The notes under the pieces were generated by a model that was not told the DNA's origin, made no database searches, and saw nothing but the letters and a program-made list of their open reading frames with translations. Shown here piece by piece: positions 43,519 through 52,713 of a stretch of DNA of 52,874 nt. The position numbers were made by a program, and so were the translations under genes. The stretch's first letter is position 1; each line of letters begins with the position of its first letter. This stretch comes from Prosthecobacter sp. (GTDB taxonomy: Bacteria > Verrucomicrobiota > Verrucomicrobiia > Verrucomicrobiales > Verrucomicrobiaceae), in the NCBI RefSeq assembly GCF_014879935.1, contig NZ_JACSRD010000199.1, forward strand, positions 1 through 52,874. Reading direction: 5' to 3'.

Positions 43519-44595
43519 TCATGCGGAGATCAAGTCGGACGCCGGATACAGGATCAAATCACCGGAGACGTTCTTTGGCAGGGCGGTGAGCAGCACAAAG
43601 GTCGTGTCGGTGGCGGGATCGGCCCAGGCTAGCGTGCCGGTGGAGCCGCTATGGCCAAAAGCACGGGCGGAGCAGCCTTTGCCGAGGCCCACGGGCCCGG
43701 CCATGAAGCCGATGCCGCGATGCGCTGACAGCGTCGGGGTGTGATCCGTGATGGCAAGACGGGCGGTTTCTTCTCGCAGCAGCTTGCCATCGGGATGCAG
43801 GAAAATGCGCAGGAAGGTGGCCACATCGGCAGCGCTGCTGTGGGCACCGCCCCACGGAGCGCCGAGATTTCGCCAGTAATCGCTGTTCCAGTCCCATTCG
43901 CGGGCTTTCGGGTCCCCACCGCCGGCCTCAGGGGCGGCGTGCTCGGTTTGCATCGACACCATTTCCGACTTTTTGAATTGGCCGAGGCCGAGCACGCTGC
44001 GTGTCATGCCGAGCGGGCTGAACACATGCTGCTGCAGGAAGTCCGGCAGTGCTGTCTTCGTCACACGTTCGACGATCTCGGCGGCGAGCAGGATGCCCAT
44101 GCTCTGATAATGATACTGCGTGCCTGGAGCGAAGAGCAGGGGCGTTCGCATCGCGCCCTTCACGAATTCTGCGAGTAGAGCGTGCCGCGCACGCAGTTCG
44201 GCGTTGTTCCCCAACTGGTCCGGCAGGCCTGAGGTATGCGTGAGCAGTTGCTCGATGGTGATGTCCTTGCGTGCGCCTTCGCTGAACTCGGGCAGGTATT
44301 TCACGGCGTGGTCGGACAGCTTCAACGCACCGCGATCCAACAGGATCAGCACCGGCAGCGCCACTGCGAGCGGTTTGGTGATCGAGCCGAGCAAGAACAT
44401 CGAATCCGGCTGGGCCTTGCCAAAGACGTGCTGTGTCACCTCATCGCCACGGCGCACGTGCAGCACGGCGTTGTGAAGCGTTCCATGGTCGATTTGGTGC
44501 TGGATGATCTGGTGGGCGGATGGCATGGCGGATCGGGCTGAGATGGGCAGGCCCAGGGCGGAAAGCGTGAGGGCGAGAGTGTCGCGGCGGTTCAT
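43519..44595 (-). CDS. Beta-lactamase-family serine hydrolase
   Basis: The protein has about 358 residues from ATG 44595. The same frame is open much further upstream, across the M20 gene, but that is antiparallel-frame noise. The start shows a twin-arginine-like signal (MNRRDTLALTLSALGLPISA). The class C/PBP-type motifs are SITK at 71-74, YHYQS near 161-165 with serine where Y-x-N is usual, and FGHSGSTG as the third box. It is probably a periplasmic esterase or D-aminopeptidase-like hydrolase and not an antibiotic-resistance enzyme. Its start lies 5 bp after the stop of the M20 amidohydrolase, so the two form an operon. Confidence 0.87.
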   Translation of the reverse strand: MNRRDTLALTLSALGLPISARSAMPSAHQIIQHQIDHGTLHNAVLHVRRGDEVTQHVFGKAQPDSMFLLGSITKPLAVALPVLILLDRGALKLSDHAVKYLPEFSEGARKDITIEQLLTHTSGLPDQLGNNAELRARHALLAEFVKGAMRTPLLFAPGTQYHYQSMGILLAAEIVERVTKTALPDFLQQHVFSPLGMTRSVLGLGQFKKSEMVSMQTEHAAPEAGGGDPKAREWDWNSDYWRNLGAPWGGAHSSAADVATFLRIFLHPDGKLLREETARLAITDHTPTLSAHRGIGFMAGPVGLGKGCSARAFGHSGSTGTLAWADPATDTTFVLLTALPKNVSGDLILYPASDLISA

Positions 44596-44600
44596 GAAGG

Positions 44601-45902
44601 TCAGCGATTGAGTTCGTTCATCACCGCGAGCGTCATCGCTTTCACGCCGAATGTGATCGAAGGCGCAGACTCGGGACGGTAGAACGGCGAATGCAGGCTT
44701 GGCAGCGCCTCGCCGGTCTTTTGCGCCTTCTCGATCTTCTCTGGGGCCACGGTGCCGATCCACGCGAGGAAGACGGGGATTTTCTCCGGTGTCATCGTGT
44801 AGCGGGAGAAGTCCTCGCCGGCCATGGTCGCCTTGCGCTCGATGACACTGGCCTTGCCGAAGGCATCCGCCCACACTTGGCTCACACGCGCGGTGAGTTC
44901 GGAATCGTTGAAGAGTGATGGCGTCCCAGGGCCGGTGAGTTTGACCTCCGGCATGAGATTCTCCGGCAGTCCGGCGGACAGCGCGTGTCCGCGGCAGATG
45001 CGTTTGATCGCCTCGAGCACCTGAGCGCGGGTTTCTGGGCTTGTGGTGCGGACGGTGAGGCCGAGTTCGACCTTGTCGGGGATGATGTTGTGTTTCGTGC
45101 CGCCGTTGAACTTGCCCACAGTGACCACCACCGGCTCCACGGGATGCAATTCTCGGCTGTCGATCGTTTGAAACGCCATCACGATCTGCGAGGCGAGCAC
45201 GATGGGATCCTTGGTCGTGTTCGGCATCGCGCCGTGGCCGCCGATGCCTTTGATGAGGATGTCCACCGTGTCCGTGCTCGCCGTGGCGGGACCGCGGGTG
45301 AAGCCGACGCTGCCCGTGGGCAACCCGGCATCGCAATGCAGCGCCAGGCACACGTCCGGCTTCGGGAAGCGCTTGAACAAGTCGTCCTCGATCATCGCCA
45401 GCGCGCCCATGCCGCGCTCCTCGGCTGGTTGCGCGATGAAGACGAGCGTGCCCTTCCACTGGTCTTTTGTCGCCGCCAGCGCCCGTGCCGCGCCGACCCA
45501 GCAGGTCATGTGCATGTCATGGCCGCAGGCGTGCATCACCGGCACCTCTTTGCCGGTGTCATCCTTGGCGGTTGCCTTGCTCACATACGGCACCGAGCCG
45601 ATCTCGCGCACCGGCAGCCCGTCGAGGTCCGTGCGCACCAGCACGGTCCTGCCCGGCCCGTTTTTCAAAACGCCCACAACACCCAAACCGCCGACCTTCT
45701 CCGTCACTTCAAAGCCGAGCGCGCGAAGCTCCTGCGCCATGCGGGCGCTGGTTTTCTCCTCCTGGAACGACAGTTCGGGATTCGCGTGCAGATGTTCGTA
45801 GAGCTGGATCAGTGACGGGTGCTCCGCTGCGATGAACGTGTCCAGCGGACCGGCTGCTTGCAGGCTGCTGACAGCGAAAAAGGTGAGGGCGAGCGTTTTC
45901 AT
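44601..45902 (-). CDS. Secreted M20-family amidohydrolase (hippurate/indole-acetyl-amino-acid hydrolase type)
   Basis: The 433-residue protein has a signal peptide (MKTLALTFFAVSSLQAAGPL). The binuclear zinc site is visible: HACGHD at 124-129 and QPAEERG (E161, E162). The dimerisation domain begins at IKGIGGHGAMPNTTKDPIVL. The last motif is MAGEDFSRY, supplying a further ligand region. M20D enzymes cleave N-acyl amino acids or small peptides; the signal peptide places this one in the periplasm. It is transcribed just ahead of the beta-lactamase-family gene with a 5-bp gap, suggesting the pair acts on related amide or ester substrates. It is divergent from the sulfatase at 45992. Confidence 0.9.
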   Translation of the reverse strand: MKTLALTFFAVSSLQAAGPLDTFIAAEHPSLIQLYEHLHANPELSFQEEKTSARMAQELRALGFEVTEKVGGLGVVGVLKNGPGRTVLVRTDLDGLPVREIGSVPYVSKATAKDDTGKEVPVMHACGHDMHMTCWVGAARALAATKDQWKGTLVFIAQPAEERGMGALAMIEDDLFKRFPKPDVCLALHCDAGLPTGSVGFTRGPATASTDTVDILIKGIGGHGAMPNTTKDPIVLASQIVMAFQTIDSRELHPVEPVVVTVGKFNGGTKHNIIPDKVELGLTVRTTSPETRAQVLEAIKRICRGHALSAGLPENLMPEVKLTGPGTPSLFNDSELTARVSQVWADAFGKASVIERKATMAGEDFSRYTMTPEKIPVFLAWIGTVAPEKIEKAQKTGEALPSLHSPFYRPESAPSITFGVKAMTLAVMNELNR

Positions 45903-45991
45903 TTGGCAGGACAACCAAACGTCCGGGCGACTCCAGTTCACTCCGGGATCGCGACAGGATATTTTGGGGCCATCCGCACGTTTCAGCCCTC

Positions 45992-47419
45992 ATGCATCGC
46001 ATTCTATCACTCACGCTGGTTCTCCTGTTCGCGAACACGACGGTTCCCGCCGCAGACCGGCCCAACATCGTCGTCATCCTGCTCGACAATGTCGGACGCG
46101 AGTGGTTTGGCTGCTACGGGAGCGAGGAGAGGTGCACGCCGAACATCGACCGGCTCGCCGCGGGCGGGGTGCGCTTTGCGAACTGCTACACGACGACGGT
46201 TTGCGGCCCCAGCCGCGTGCAGATGCTCACGGGACGCTACCCTTTTCGCACCGGCTGGTATCTGCATCACGATGCGGCGCTCTACAGCGGCGGCGGATTC
46301 GATCCGGCGCGTGAGACGACCTTTGCGCGTGTGCTGCGCGATGCCGGCTACGCCACCGGCATCGCGGGGAAGTGGCAGGTGAACAATCTCTACGATGAAC
46401 CGGACGCCATCACGCGGCACGGCTTCGATGAGCAGCTCGTGTGGCCCGGCAGCATTGATCGCGACAAGGCGGACGCGGATTTCATGGCGGCGTTTCAAAA
46501 GGCCATCGTGAACAATGACGCGGAATTTCTCACCGAGGCCACGCGGAAGATCGAAAGCCGCTACTGGGACCCGGTTTTGCTGCGAAATGGCAAACGCGAG
46601 GTCGCACAGGGCAAATTTGGGCCGGATGTGTTTCTCGACTTCGCCTTCGACTTCTACCGCAGGCATGCAAAGCAGCCGTTTCTCTTCTACCACGCCATGG
46701 TGCTCACCCACGGGCAGAATGTGAAGCAGCAGGTCGTCACCACGCCGGAGAATCGGGCGAATCCGCCGAAGGAGGAGCACGAACTCTTCGCCGACATGCT
46801 GCGCTACGCCGACAAGCAGGTCGGCGCGATCATCACGGAGCTGGAGCGGCTCGATTTGATGAAAAACACGATCGTCATCATCGCCTCCGACAACGGCACC
46901 GAGAAAACCCTCTCCGCCCGCGCGAATGGTCGTGTCGTGAATGGCGGCCTGTATCAAATCAACGAGGCGGGCGGAAATGTGCCGCTCATCGTTCACAGCC
47001 CGCAGCTCGTGAAAGGCGGCCGCATCGTGCCTCTCGCCGACTTCACCGACCTATTCCCGACGATTTGCGAGCTCAGCGGAGCCACGCCGCCTGCATCCGT
47101 GAAACTCGACGGCCAGTCCTTCGCTCCGTTTTTGCTCGGAAAGGCTCCCGCGCCGCGAAAGTGGATCTTCAACCACTACGCCGACGAACGCGTCGCCCGC
47201 GATGAACGCTACAAGTTGAAGAACAACGGCGATCTCTTCGATCTCGACGCCGATCCCGCCGAGCAGCATCCGCTGGCAAAAGACGCCGAGACGGTCGTGC
47301 GGGCCAAACTGCAAGCCGTGCTCGATTCCATGCCTGAATCGACTCCGCTGCCGTTTCCGCATCGCAGCCTGTCTGCGTTCAAAAAGCGGGCGGAGGCTGC
47401 CAAAGCGGGCGGGAAGTGA
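45992..47419 (+). CDS. Secreted sulfatase, cysteine type (sulfatase 3)
   Basis: The 475-residue protein has a signal peptide (MHRILSLTLVLLFANTTVPA). The formylglycine site is C71 in CGPSRVQMLTGR. Metal ligands are D32 in ILLDNVGREWFG, where the second aspartate of the usual DD is N33, and IASDNGTE. GIAGKWQVNN and FYHAMVLTHG match the subgroup. The substitution at N33 also occurs in otherwise normal sulfatases as far as I recall, so it is probably active. The start codon lies 89 bp from that of the divergent M20 gene. The 3' end abuts a convergent broken sulfatase, with the two coding regions adjoining at 47419/47420. Confidence 0.9.
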   Translation: MHRILSLTLVLLFANTTVPAADRPNIVVILLDNVGREWFGCYGSEERCTPNIDRLAAGGVRFANCYTTTVCGPSRVQMLTGRYPFRTGWYLHHDAALYSGGGFDPARETTFARVLRDAGYATGIAGKWQVNNLYDEPDAITRHGFDEQLVWPGSIDRDKADADFMAAFQKAIVNNDAEFLTEATRKIESRYWDPVLLRNGKREVAQGKFGPDVFLDFAFDFYRRHAKQPFLFYHAMVLTHGQNVKQQVVTTPENRANPPKEEHELFADMLRYADKQVGAIITELERLDLMKNTIVIIASDNGTEKTLSARANGRVVNGGLYQINEAGGNVPLIVHSPQLVKGGRIVPLADFTDLFPTICELSGATPPASVKLDGQSFAPFLLGKAPAPRKWIFNHYADERVARDERYKLKNNGDLFDLDADPAEQHPLAKDAETVVRAKLQAVLDSMPESTPLPFPHRSLSAFKKRAEAAKAGGK

Positions 47420-48860
47420 CTACTCCGCCTTTTTCTTTCCCTTCTTCGCCTCACGCTTCGAGGGCTGGTATTCCGGGCGTTTCATCAGCTCGGGGAGATG
47501 CGGCTGGTAGAGCGGCGATTCCGACCACGGGATGGATTTCGGATCGGGCGGCGTGACTTTGCCCTCAGGATAGTCTTTGCCATCAAAGCTGGCGATCACG
47601 CTGTCATTCCAGGCCAGCAGGTCTTTTTTCATCTGCTCAAACTTCTGCGGCTCTTTCGTGCTGAGATCGGTAGTCTCGTTTGGGTCGGCGATGAGGTCGT
47701 AGAGCTGAAAACTGCCGTTCTCGATGTTCTCCGTGAGGATTTTGAAACGCGGGCCAGTGAACGCGAGCTTAGTGCAGCTTAGTGCCAAAGCGGAAGCCGA
47801 GCGGCTTCGTGCGCTCGCCGATTTCTCCGGCAAAGAGCGGCTTCAGGCTGATGCCGTCGATGGGCTTGATCATCACGCTGTCCGGCAGGCCGAGGATGTC
47901 GGCGACGGTCGGGAAAAGATCCACAGTGCCTGCGGGAAAGCTCGTGAGGCGCGGCTTGATCATCGCGGGCCACTCGATGATGCCGGGCACGCGCAGACCG
48001 CCTTCAAAAACGGTGCCTTTGTGACCACGCAGACCGCCGGTGCTGCTTGGTTTCACCTCGGGAAGACCGCCGTTGTCGCTGTTGAAGACGAGCATCGTGT
48101 TGTCGGCCAGGCCGGCGTCACGCAGCTTTTGCCGCAGCGTGCCCACCGCGCGATCCAGCGCCACCAGCTCGCCGTAGTGCTGCCGGGAAAGGTTGTCGAG
48201 ATCCGTGAAGGCCGCTTTGTCCGCGTCTTGCGCCTTGAAGGGGCTGTGCGGGCTGCCGAACCAGATGATGGCAAACATCGGCCGCTCTCCAGCGCGATGT
48301 TTGTCGATGAACTTCACCGCCTCGCCCACCGCGATGTCGGACGAGTCGCCTTTGAACTCCACAAACTCGCCCATGCGGCTCATGAGCGGGTCTTTGTCGA
48401 AGTAGTTCGTCATCGACACCCATTCATCAAAGCCGAACGCACTCGGATTCCGTGCATCCTCCTTCAAAACGGGTGCTCCGGCCCCTTTGAAGCCATTGAG
48501 ATGCCACTTGCCGAAATGCCCGGTCACATAGCCCGCGCCTTTCAGCGCCTGCGCGATGGTTTTCTCCTGCAACCGCAGGCCGTAGCCATGCGAGAGCACG
48601 CCCGCGCGGTCGTTGGTGCGTCCCGTGAGCACCGTGGCCCGCGTGGGCGAGCACACCGGATTCCCCGCGTAAAAGCGCTCAAAGCGCAGCCCGTTCGCCG
48701 CCATCGCATCGAGGTTCGGCGTCTTCAGCGCCGGATGCCCGCGATACCCCGTCTGCCCCCAGCCCATGTCATCCGCCATGACGAAGATGATGTTCGGCTT
48801 CGCCGCGAAGAGCGAAGGGCCAAGGGCGAAGAGGAGGAGGCAGAGCAGCGCGGATTTCAT
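47420..48860 (-). pseudogene. Sulfatase gene disrupted by a 10-bp tandem duplication (sulfatase 4)
   Basis: The first part (48860 down to about 47769) encodes 363 residues. It has a signal peptide ([20 protein letters not shown]), metal pair D30-D31 in [10 protein letters not shown]70 in [18 protein letters not shown] and NSDNGGLPE, so the catalytic core is intact. It ends early at ...GFRFGTKLH. The second part, in another frame, continues LAFTGPRFKILTENIENGSF to 47420. Removing one copy of the 10-bp repeat at 47766-47785 joins the parts as [11 protein letters not shown] and gives a 476-residue sulfatase of ordinary length. No other lesion is visible, so the event is recent, reversible or an assembly error. 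The truncated product might still fold. Confidence 0.9.
47766..47785 (-). repeat. 10-bp perfect tandem duplication causing the frameshift
   Basis: On the coding strand GCACTAAGCT occurs twice in direct succession. Deleting one copy restores the sulfatase frame exactly. Confidence 0.95.
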
Positions 48861-48910
48861 GGGCTGGGAACGTGGGAGGTGCGGGGATGTGTCAGTGATT
48901 GTTCGACGCA

Positions 48911-49441
48911 TCACTTCTGATCTGGGTCGAGCCTCTTCATTCGCTCAAACGCCTGAGCAGATGACTCCTCGTGGTCAATGCAGAACAATGACAACTCACT
49001 GCCATTGGGTAGAGCCGCAAAAGCATTGGCCTTCCGTAGGTCAAGCAGCGCTTCGCAGACTGCATCGAGGAATGCCTGCTGCCCTTCCTCTTCGTCAAGT
49101 TCCTCTTCGATATCCGAAATGATGGAGGCTACTTGTGGTGTTGGATGACAATCGAAGAAGCCTTGGTAGGCCCAATCTCCCGTATTCCAGCGATACAGCT
49201 CTTTTGCCTCTTCTTCGGTCCAAGGCGACTTTTTGCCAGCATAACGGGTGAGGTGCGCTCCGAGGCACTTTTCATAATGATCCTCCGTGTTGAAACAGGC
49301 GATGATGTCGCCGTAGGCAGCATTGCAGTCGAAAGCGAATGCGTAGAACCTCTCGCCTTGGTGCTTCGCCAAAAAATTCTCAATGGCAGGCGCGGCGACA
49401 ATCACGATTGCGGCACGGAGTTCGGCGGTTGGTATTGGCAT
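48911..49441 (-). CDS. DUF4303-family protein
   Basis: The 176-residue soluble, acidic protein has the segment [20 protein letters not shown], which fits the DUF4303 core, followed by [10 protein letters not shown] and a C-terminal acidic helix, [22 protein letters not shown]4303 proteins are of unknown function. Some occur among immunity-type proteins of polymorphic toxin loci, but no toxin gene is seen here. There is no signal peptide, so it is cytoplasmic. It ends 50 bp upstream of the broken sulfatase's start, on the same strand. Base composition is slightly lower in GC than in the neighbours. Confidence 0.6.
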   Translation of the reverse strand: MPIPTAELRAAIVIVAAPAIENFLAKHQGERFYAFAFDCNAAYGDIIACFNTEDHYEKCLGAHLTRYAGKKSPWTEEEAKELYRWNTGDWAYQGFFDCHPTPQVASIISDIEEELDEEEGQQAFLDAVCEALLDLRKANAFAALPNGSELSLFCIDHEESSAQAFERMKRLDPDQK

Positions 49442-49500
49442 GGAGTTTAGATTGATCCTTGATCATCATTCAAAAGCCCAGTCATTCTGTCAGCCACAAT

Positions 49501-50340
49501 CTACTTCATAAATCCCCGCGCCCGCAGCCAGAAAACCAAATCCGCGAACCACGGGTGCTGCGTGCCGATCAAGCCCGTTCCATGGTCGCCGTGCTGGTAG
49601 AGGTGGAGTTCGTGGGGCACTGCATGCTCATGTAAAGCAGCGGCGTAGAGCTGCGCATGCTCCACGGGGACCATTTTGTCCTCCATGGTGTGCCACAGGA
49701 AGACGGGCGGGAGGCCGGGCTTCACTTGCAGCTCGCTGGAGGTCTGGCGGACGAGCTTTTCATCCGGTGAGTCGCCGATGAGCATCTTCCGCGAGGTGGC
49801 GTGCGGTTTTGTGATCATGCTGATGACCGGATAGCAGAGGATGGCGAGATCGGGGCGCGGGCTGATCTTGTAGTCACGCCCATTGAGCATGCCATCCTCA
49901 GGCCGATTGATCAGTGTGGAGACGAGATGCCCGCCAGCGGAGAAACCCATCACGCCGATGCGCTTGGGGTCGATCTTCCATTTCTCGGCATTGCCCCGGA
50001 TCTGAAACATCGCTTCCACCGCATCCTGAAGCTGCGCGGGATAGTGATAGCCCGCGCTGCCGAGCCGGTAGCGCAGCACGAAGACGGTCAAACCGTGCTC
50101 ATTGAGCCAAAGCGCAAAGGGCTCCGCCTGACCTTCGTAGATGCCGCTGTAGCTGCCGCCGGGGATGAGCAGCATCGCAGCACCGGTCGGTTTGGCGGGC
50201 AGATAAAGCGTGAGCGTCGGAATATCCTTCGGCGAGGTGCCGAGTGCTCCGGGCGCACCGTCAGGCCAGAGTGTGATGGGCTTTTCAGCGGCGCAAAGCG
50301 TTGCGCTGATGGCGATGACCAGGCTGAGGAGGAGTTTCAT
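49501..50340 (-). CDS. Secreted alpha/beta-hydrolase, carbohydrate-esterase-like
   Basis: The 279-residue protein starts at ATG 50340, chosen for its signal peptide (MKLLLSLVIAISATLCAAE). It has an oxyanion region LLIPGGSYSGIYEGQ, a nucleophile elbow GFSAGG with S134, an acid at D221 in HTMEDKMVP, and a histidine H253 in QHGDHGTGL. The ALITLWPDGAPGALGT-like opening (PITLWPDGAPGALG) is typical of acetyl-xylan-esterase-type proteins found in polysaccharide loci. It probably removes acyl groups from a glycan in the periplasm. Its start lies 5 bp after the DUF4838 stop, so the two are one operon. Confidence 0.88.
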   Translation of the reverse strand: MKLLLSLVIAISATLCAAEKPITLWPDGAPGALGTSPKDIPTLTLYLPAKPTGAAMLLIPGGSYSGIYEGQAEPFALWLNEHGLTVFVLRYRLGSAGYHYPAQLQDAVEAMFQIRGNAEKWKIDPKRIGVMGFSAGGHLVSTLINRPEDGMLNGRDYKISPRPDLAILCYPVISMITKPHATSRKMLIGDSPDEKLVRQTSSELQVKPGLPPVFLWHTMEDKMVPVEHAQLYAAALHEHAVPHELHLYQHGDHGTGLIGTQHPWFADLVFWLRARGFMK

Positions 50341-50345
50341 CGGCT

Positions 50346-52319
50346 TCAATTCAGATCGAGATCGTAGGTGCGCTTCGGTTTCTGCTTTTTCGGCGGGCTG
50401 TCGGGATGCAGGCCTGCTCCGCGCGGCGTGGTGGGGCGCACGGGGCCCCAATTGATCGAGTAGGGATGATCGGCGGCGTTTTTCTCCAGCTCTGCCCAGT
50501 TTTGCTTCACGCGCTCGGCGACGGCGGGGTCCTTTTTCTTCCAGTAGCCTTCCATGAGCGTGATGGTGTCCATCATGAGCTTGGTGTGTGTGAGTCCGGC
50601 CTGGATGAAGGCGACACGTTTGGCGAAAATCGAATCCGCAGGCACAGCGGCAGCGGCGCGGTCGAGCCGGGCCTGCGAGGCAGCGAGCAGCGACTCGGTG
50701 TAAAGTTGAGGAAAGGTGAAGACGCCTGCTTCAGCGTTCTTCGCGGCGAAGGGCATGCGCTCCTTTTCCAGGCTCTCGAAATACTCGCGCACGTGCGGCG
50801 CGGCGGGACCGAAAGCGCGGGTGTAGTAGTCGGCGAGGATCGCGTCGGCATCAGCGGCGGGATTCCACGCGAGCTGTGCCATGATGTAATAAAGCGGCCC
50901 CTGAGTGGCCCAGTGCTCCCAGATGCCGTCGATGTAGATGCCCATGCAGTTCGCCGCAGCCACGTCTTTGAAGTCCCGAATCGTCTGCGCGATGTGGATG
51001 TCAGGCAGGCCTTGCTGCCAGCCGGCGGGGCTACCGGTGTTCGGTCGCCAGAACATCGAGGGCACGATCTTTGACCATGATTCAAACTGTCGGCGAAAGG
51101 TGTCGCCGCGTGTCGAACCAGGGTCCAGCAGCCCGGTGCGGCCAAAGAAGTTCGCCACCAGTGTCATGATGACGTTGTCCGTAGGCCGCGCTTTGACCGG
51201 TGCAGGCCGCGAGTGACCGTAGCTGAGCATCAAGACACGATAATCTTTGCCGGGATACTTCTGCTTGAGCAGTTCGCCGAGCTTGTTGGCAAAGGTCACA
51301 TCGCGGTCACTTGTGGCGGGACGTGTTTCGTTGCGTTTCGACCAGTTGAAGACACGCGGCTCGCCATCGGGATGATCCCAGGCGCTGCATTGATCGCAAA
51401 CGCAGTGCCCGCTGGCCCAGCCGTCATTTGGCGAGGCATTGAAGACGCTGCGATGCGGGTCTTGTTTAAGTTCGGCGGCCACTTCTTCAAGCCACAGCTC
51501 CCACACCTTGGGGTTCGAGCTGCATAGCTTCGCGTTGTGCGGGTTGGGAAAGCCGCTGCGCGTGCCGTCCGGCTGCAGCGCGAAGATTTCCGGGTGCTTG
51601 TCATGATACCGCTCCCACCAGTCGCCGAAGCCATGCCCGCCCTCAATGCCGAGCGAGCAAAGCTGGAGCCGCTGGCGCATCGTCCACTCGTGCGACTTGC
51701 CGTAGCCTTTGTTGCCGAGCGAAGAGAAGTTGAACATGCTGCCGCGTGCCCGCATCTGCGGATGATGGCGGTAATCCAGCGGCACGCTGAGAGCGAGTCG
51801 TTCGCTACGCGGCACATCCTCGCCCAGTTCGCCCGGCCACAGCCAGCGCACGCCGAGCTGGTCTTGCAGGAAGGTGTAAACGGCATTGATGGTGCCATAC
51901 TCCTGCTGCACGCCCTTGATCACACCTTCCCGCGTCTCGATGTCCAATCTCGCCGCGTCCCAGCGGTCGCGTCCGGCGATGACGACATGCTTTTCATTCG
52001 CCGCGATGACGATTTCCTCGGGATGTTTAAAATCGAAGTCCACCTTCGGAAACAGCGCCCTCACGTCCGGCTGCACGCCGACCCAGATCGCGCTGTCTGG
52101 CATCGCCTGCGGCGCGCCTTCGATCACCTTGGGCTTCTTCCCGCTGATCTTATCGATATAGCTCGCCAGCACCTCCGCCGCCTCCCGCGTGCGTGGCGGT
52201 GCGTCCTTAAAGACGATGATCGGCACCGGCTGCATGTCTTTGGACACGAGTACGAGGTCGGCGGCGCTCACGCATGAGACCATGAAGCTGAATAGGAGAA
52301 GTGTGGGTAGGTGGTGCAT
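50346..52319 (-). CDS. DUF4838 family exported protein, glycoside-hydrolase-like
   Basis: The 657-residue protein has a signal peptide (MHHLPTLLLFSFMVSCVSAA). The N-terminal region (TREAAEVLASYIDKISGKKP, then VIAGRDRWDAARLD) resembles the helper domain found before GH20 and GH67 catalytic domains. The central region includes GVRWLWPGELGEDVP, SPNDGWASGHCVCDQCSAWD and NVIMTLVANFFGRTG. DUF4838 proteins are thought to be alpha-glucuronidase-related or hexosaminidase-related TIM-barrel enzymes, though activity is unproven. The C-terminus is lysine-rich (PPKKQKPKRTYDLDLN). It is co-transcribed with the esterase that follows after 5 bp, which suggests joint trimming of an acylated uronic-acid or amino-sugar glycan. 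Confidence 0.88.
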   Translation of the reverse strand: MHHLPTLLLFSFMVSCVSAADLVLVSKDMQPVPIIVFKDAPPRTREAAEVLASYIDKISGKKPKVIEGAPQAMPDSAIWVGVQPDVRALFPKVDFDFKHPEEIVIAANEKHVVIAGRDRWDAARLDIETREGVIKGVQQEYGTINAVYTFLQDQLGVRWLWPGELGEDVPRSERLALSVPLDYRHHPQMRARGSMFNFSSLGNKGYGKSHEWTMRQRLQLCSLGIEGGHGFGDWWERYHDKHPEIFALQPDGTRSGFPNPHNAKLCSSNPKVWELWLEEVAAELKQDPHRSVFNASPNDGWASGHCVCDQCSAWDHPDGEPRVFNWSKRNETRPATSDRDVTFANKLGELLKQKYPGKDYRVLMLSYGHSRPAPVKARPTDNVIMTLVANFFGRTGLLDPGSTRGDTFRRQFESWSKIVPSMFWRPNTGSPAGWQQGLPDIHIAQTIRDFKDVAAANCMGIYIDGIWEHWATQGPLYYIMAQLAWNPAADADAILADYYTRAFGPAAPHVREYFESLEKERMPFAAKNAEAGVFTFPQLYTESLLAASQARLDRAAAAVPADSIFAKRVAFIQAGLTHTKLMMDTITLMEGYWKKKDPAVAERVKQNWAELEKNAADHPYSINWGPVRPTTPRGAGLHPDSPPKKQKPKRTYDLDLN

Positions 52320-52457
52320 ATGCCGGGCTCGTTTAAACCGTTTTGGCCTGGGCGATGAAACGCCGGGAATGGGTGTTTACAGTCGCGAAATGAGAGATCG
52401 CCAGAAAAGGTTCATCATCCGCTCTCGTGGAGGTCTGTGTGATCTGACACTCGTATC

Positions 52458-52713
52458 CCTTGAGCTGGGAAGTCTCACGACTTCGACTACGAGGTGGCGT
52501 TTCATCGTAGAGGCAAACGTCAGTTTGCTCAGAGGGGCGTGCTTGGCTCAAGCGCCTGGCATTCGCGTTCCTTGAGCTGGGAAGTCTCACGACTTCCACT
52601 ACAGGTGGCGTTTCATCGTAGAGGCAAACGTCAGTTTGCCCTGGTCGAGCGTGCCTGGCTCAAGCGATTGGCATTCATGTCCTTGAGCTGGAAAGTCTCA
52701 CGACTTCCACTAC
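52458..52713. repeat. Hairpin repeat array, about 111-bp period, two units and a partial third
   Basis: Units begin CCTTGAGCTGG at 52458, 52570 and 52681. Each full unit holds two hairpins: GGAAGTC-TCAC-GACTTCC and GGCAAAC-GTCA-GTTTGCC (perfect in the second unit). The third copy stops after the first hairpin at 52713, where the collagen-like gene takes over. The remaining intergenic DNA, 52320-52457, holds nothing I recognise. Confidence 0.9.

Noticed and set aside
43519..44595. Antibiotic-resistance beta-lactamase
   Set aside because: The SITK and YxS motifs fit the broad serine-hydrolase family common in environmental bacteria. Nothing points to drug hydrolysis.
44596..45459. Upstream extension of the beta-lactamase-family frame
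   Set aside because: It overlaps the M20 gene in another frame and is arginine/histidine-rich. The real start with a signal peptide is ATG 44595.
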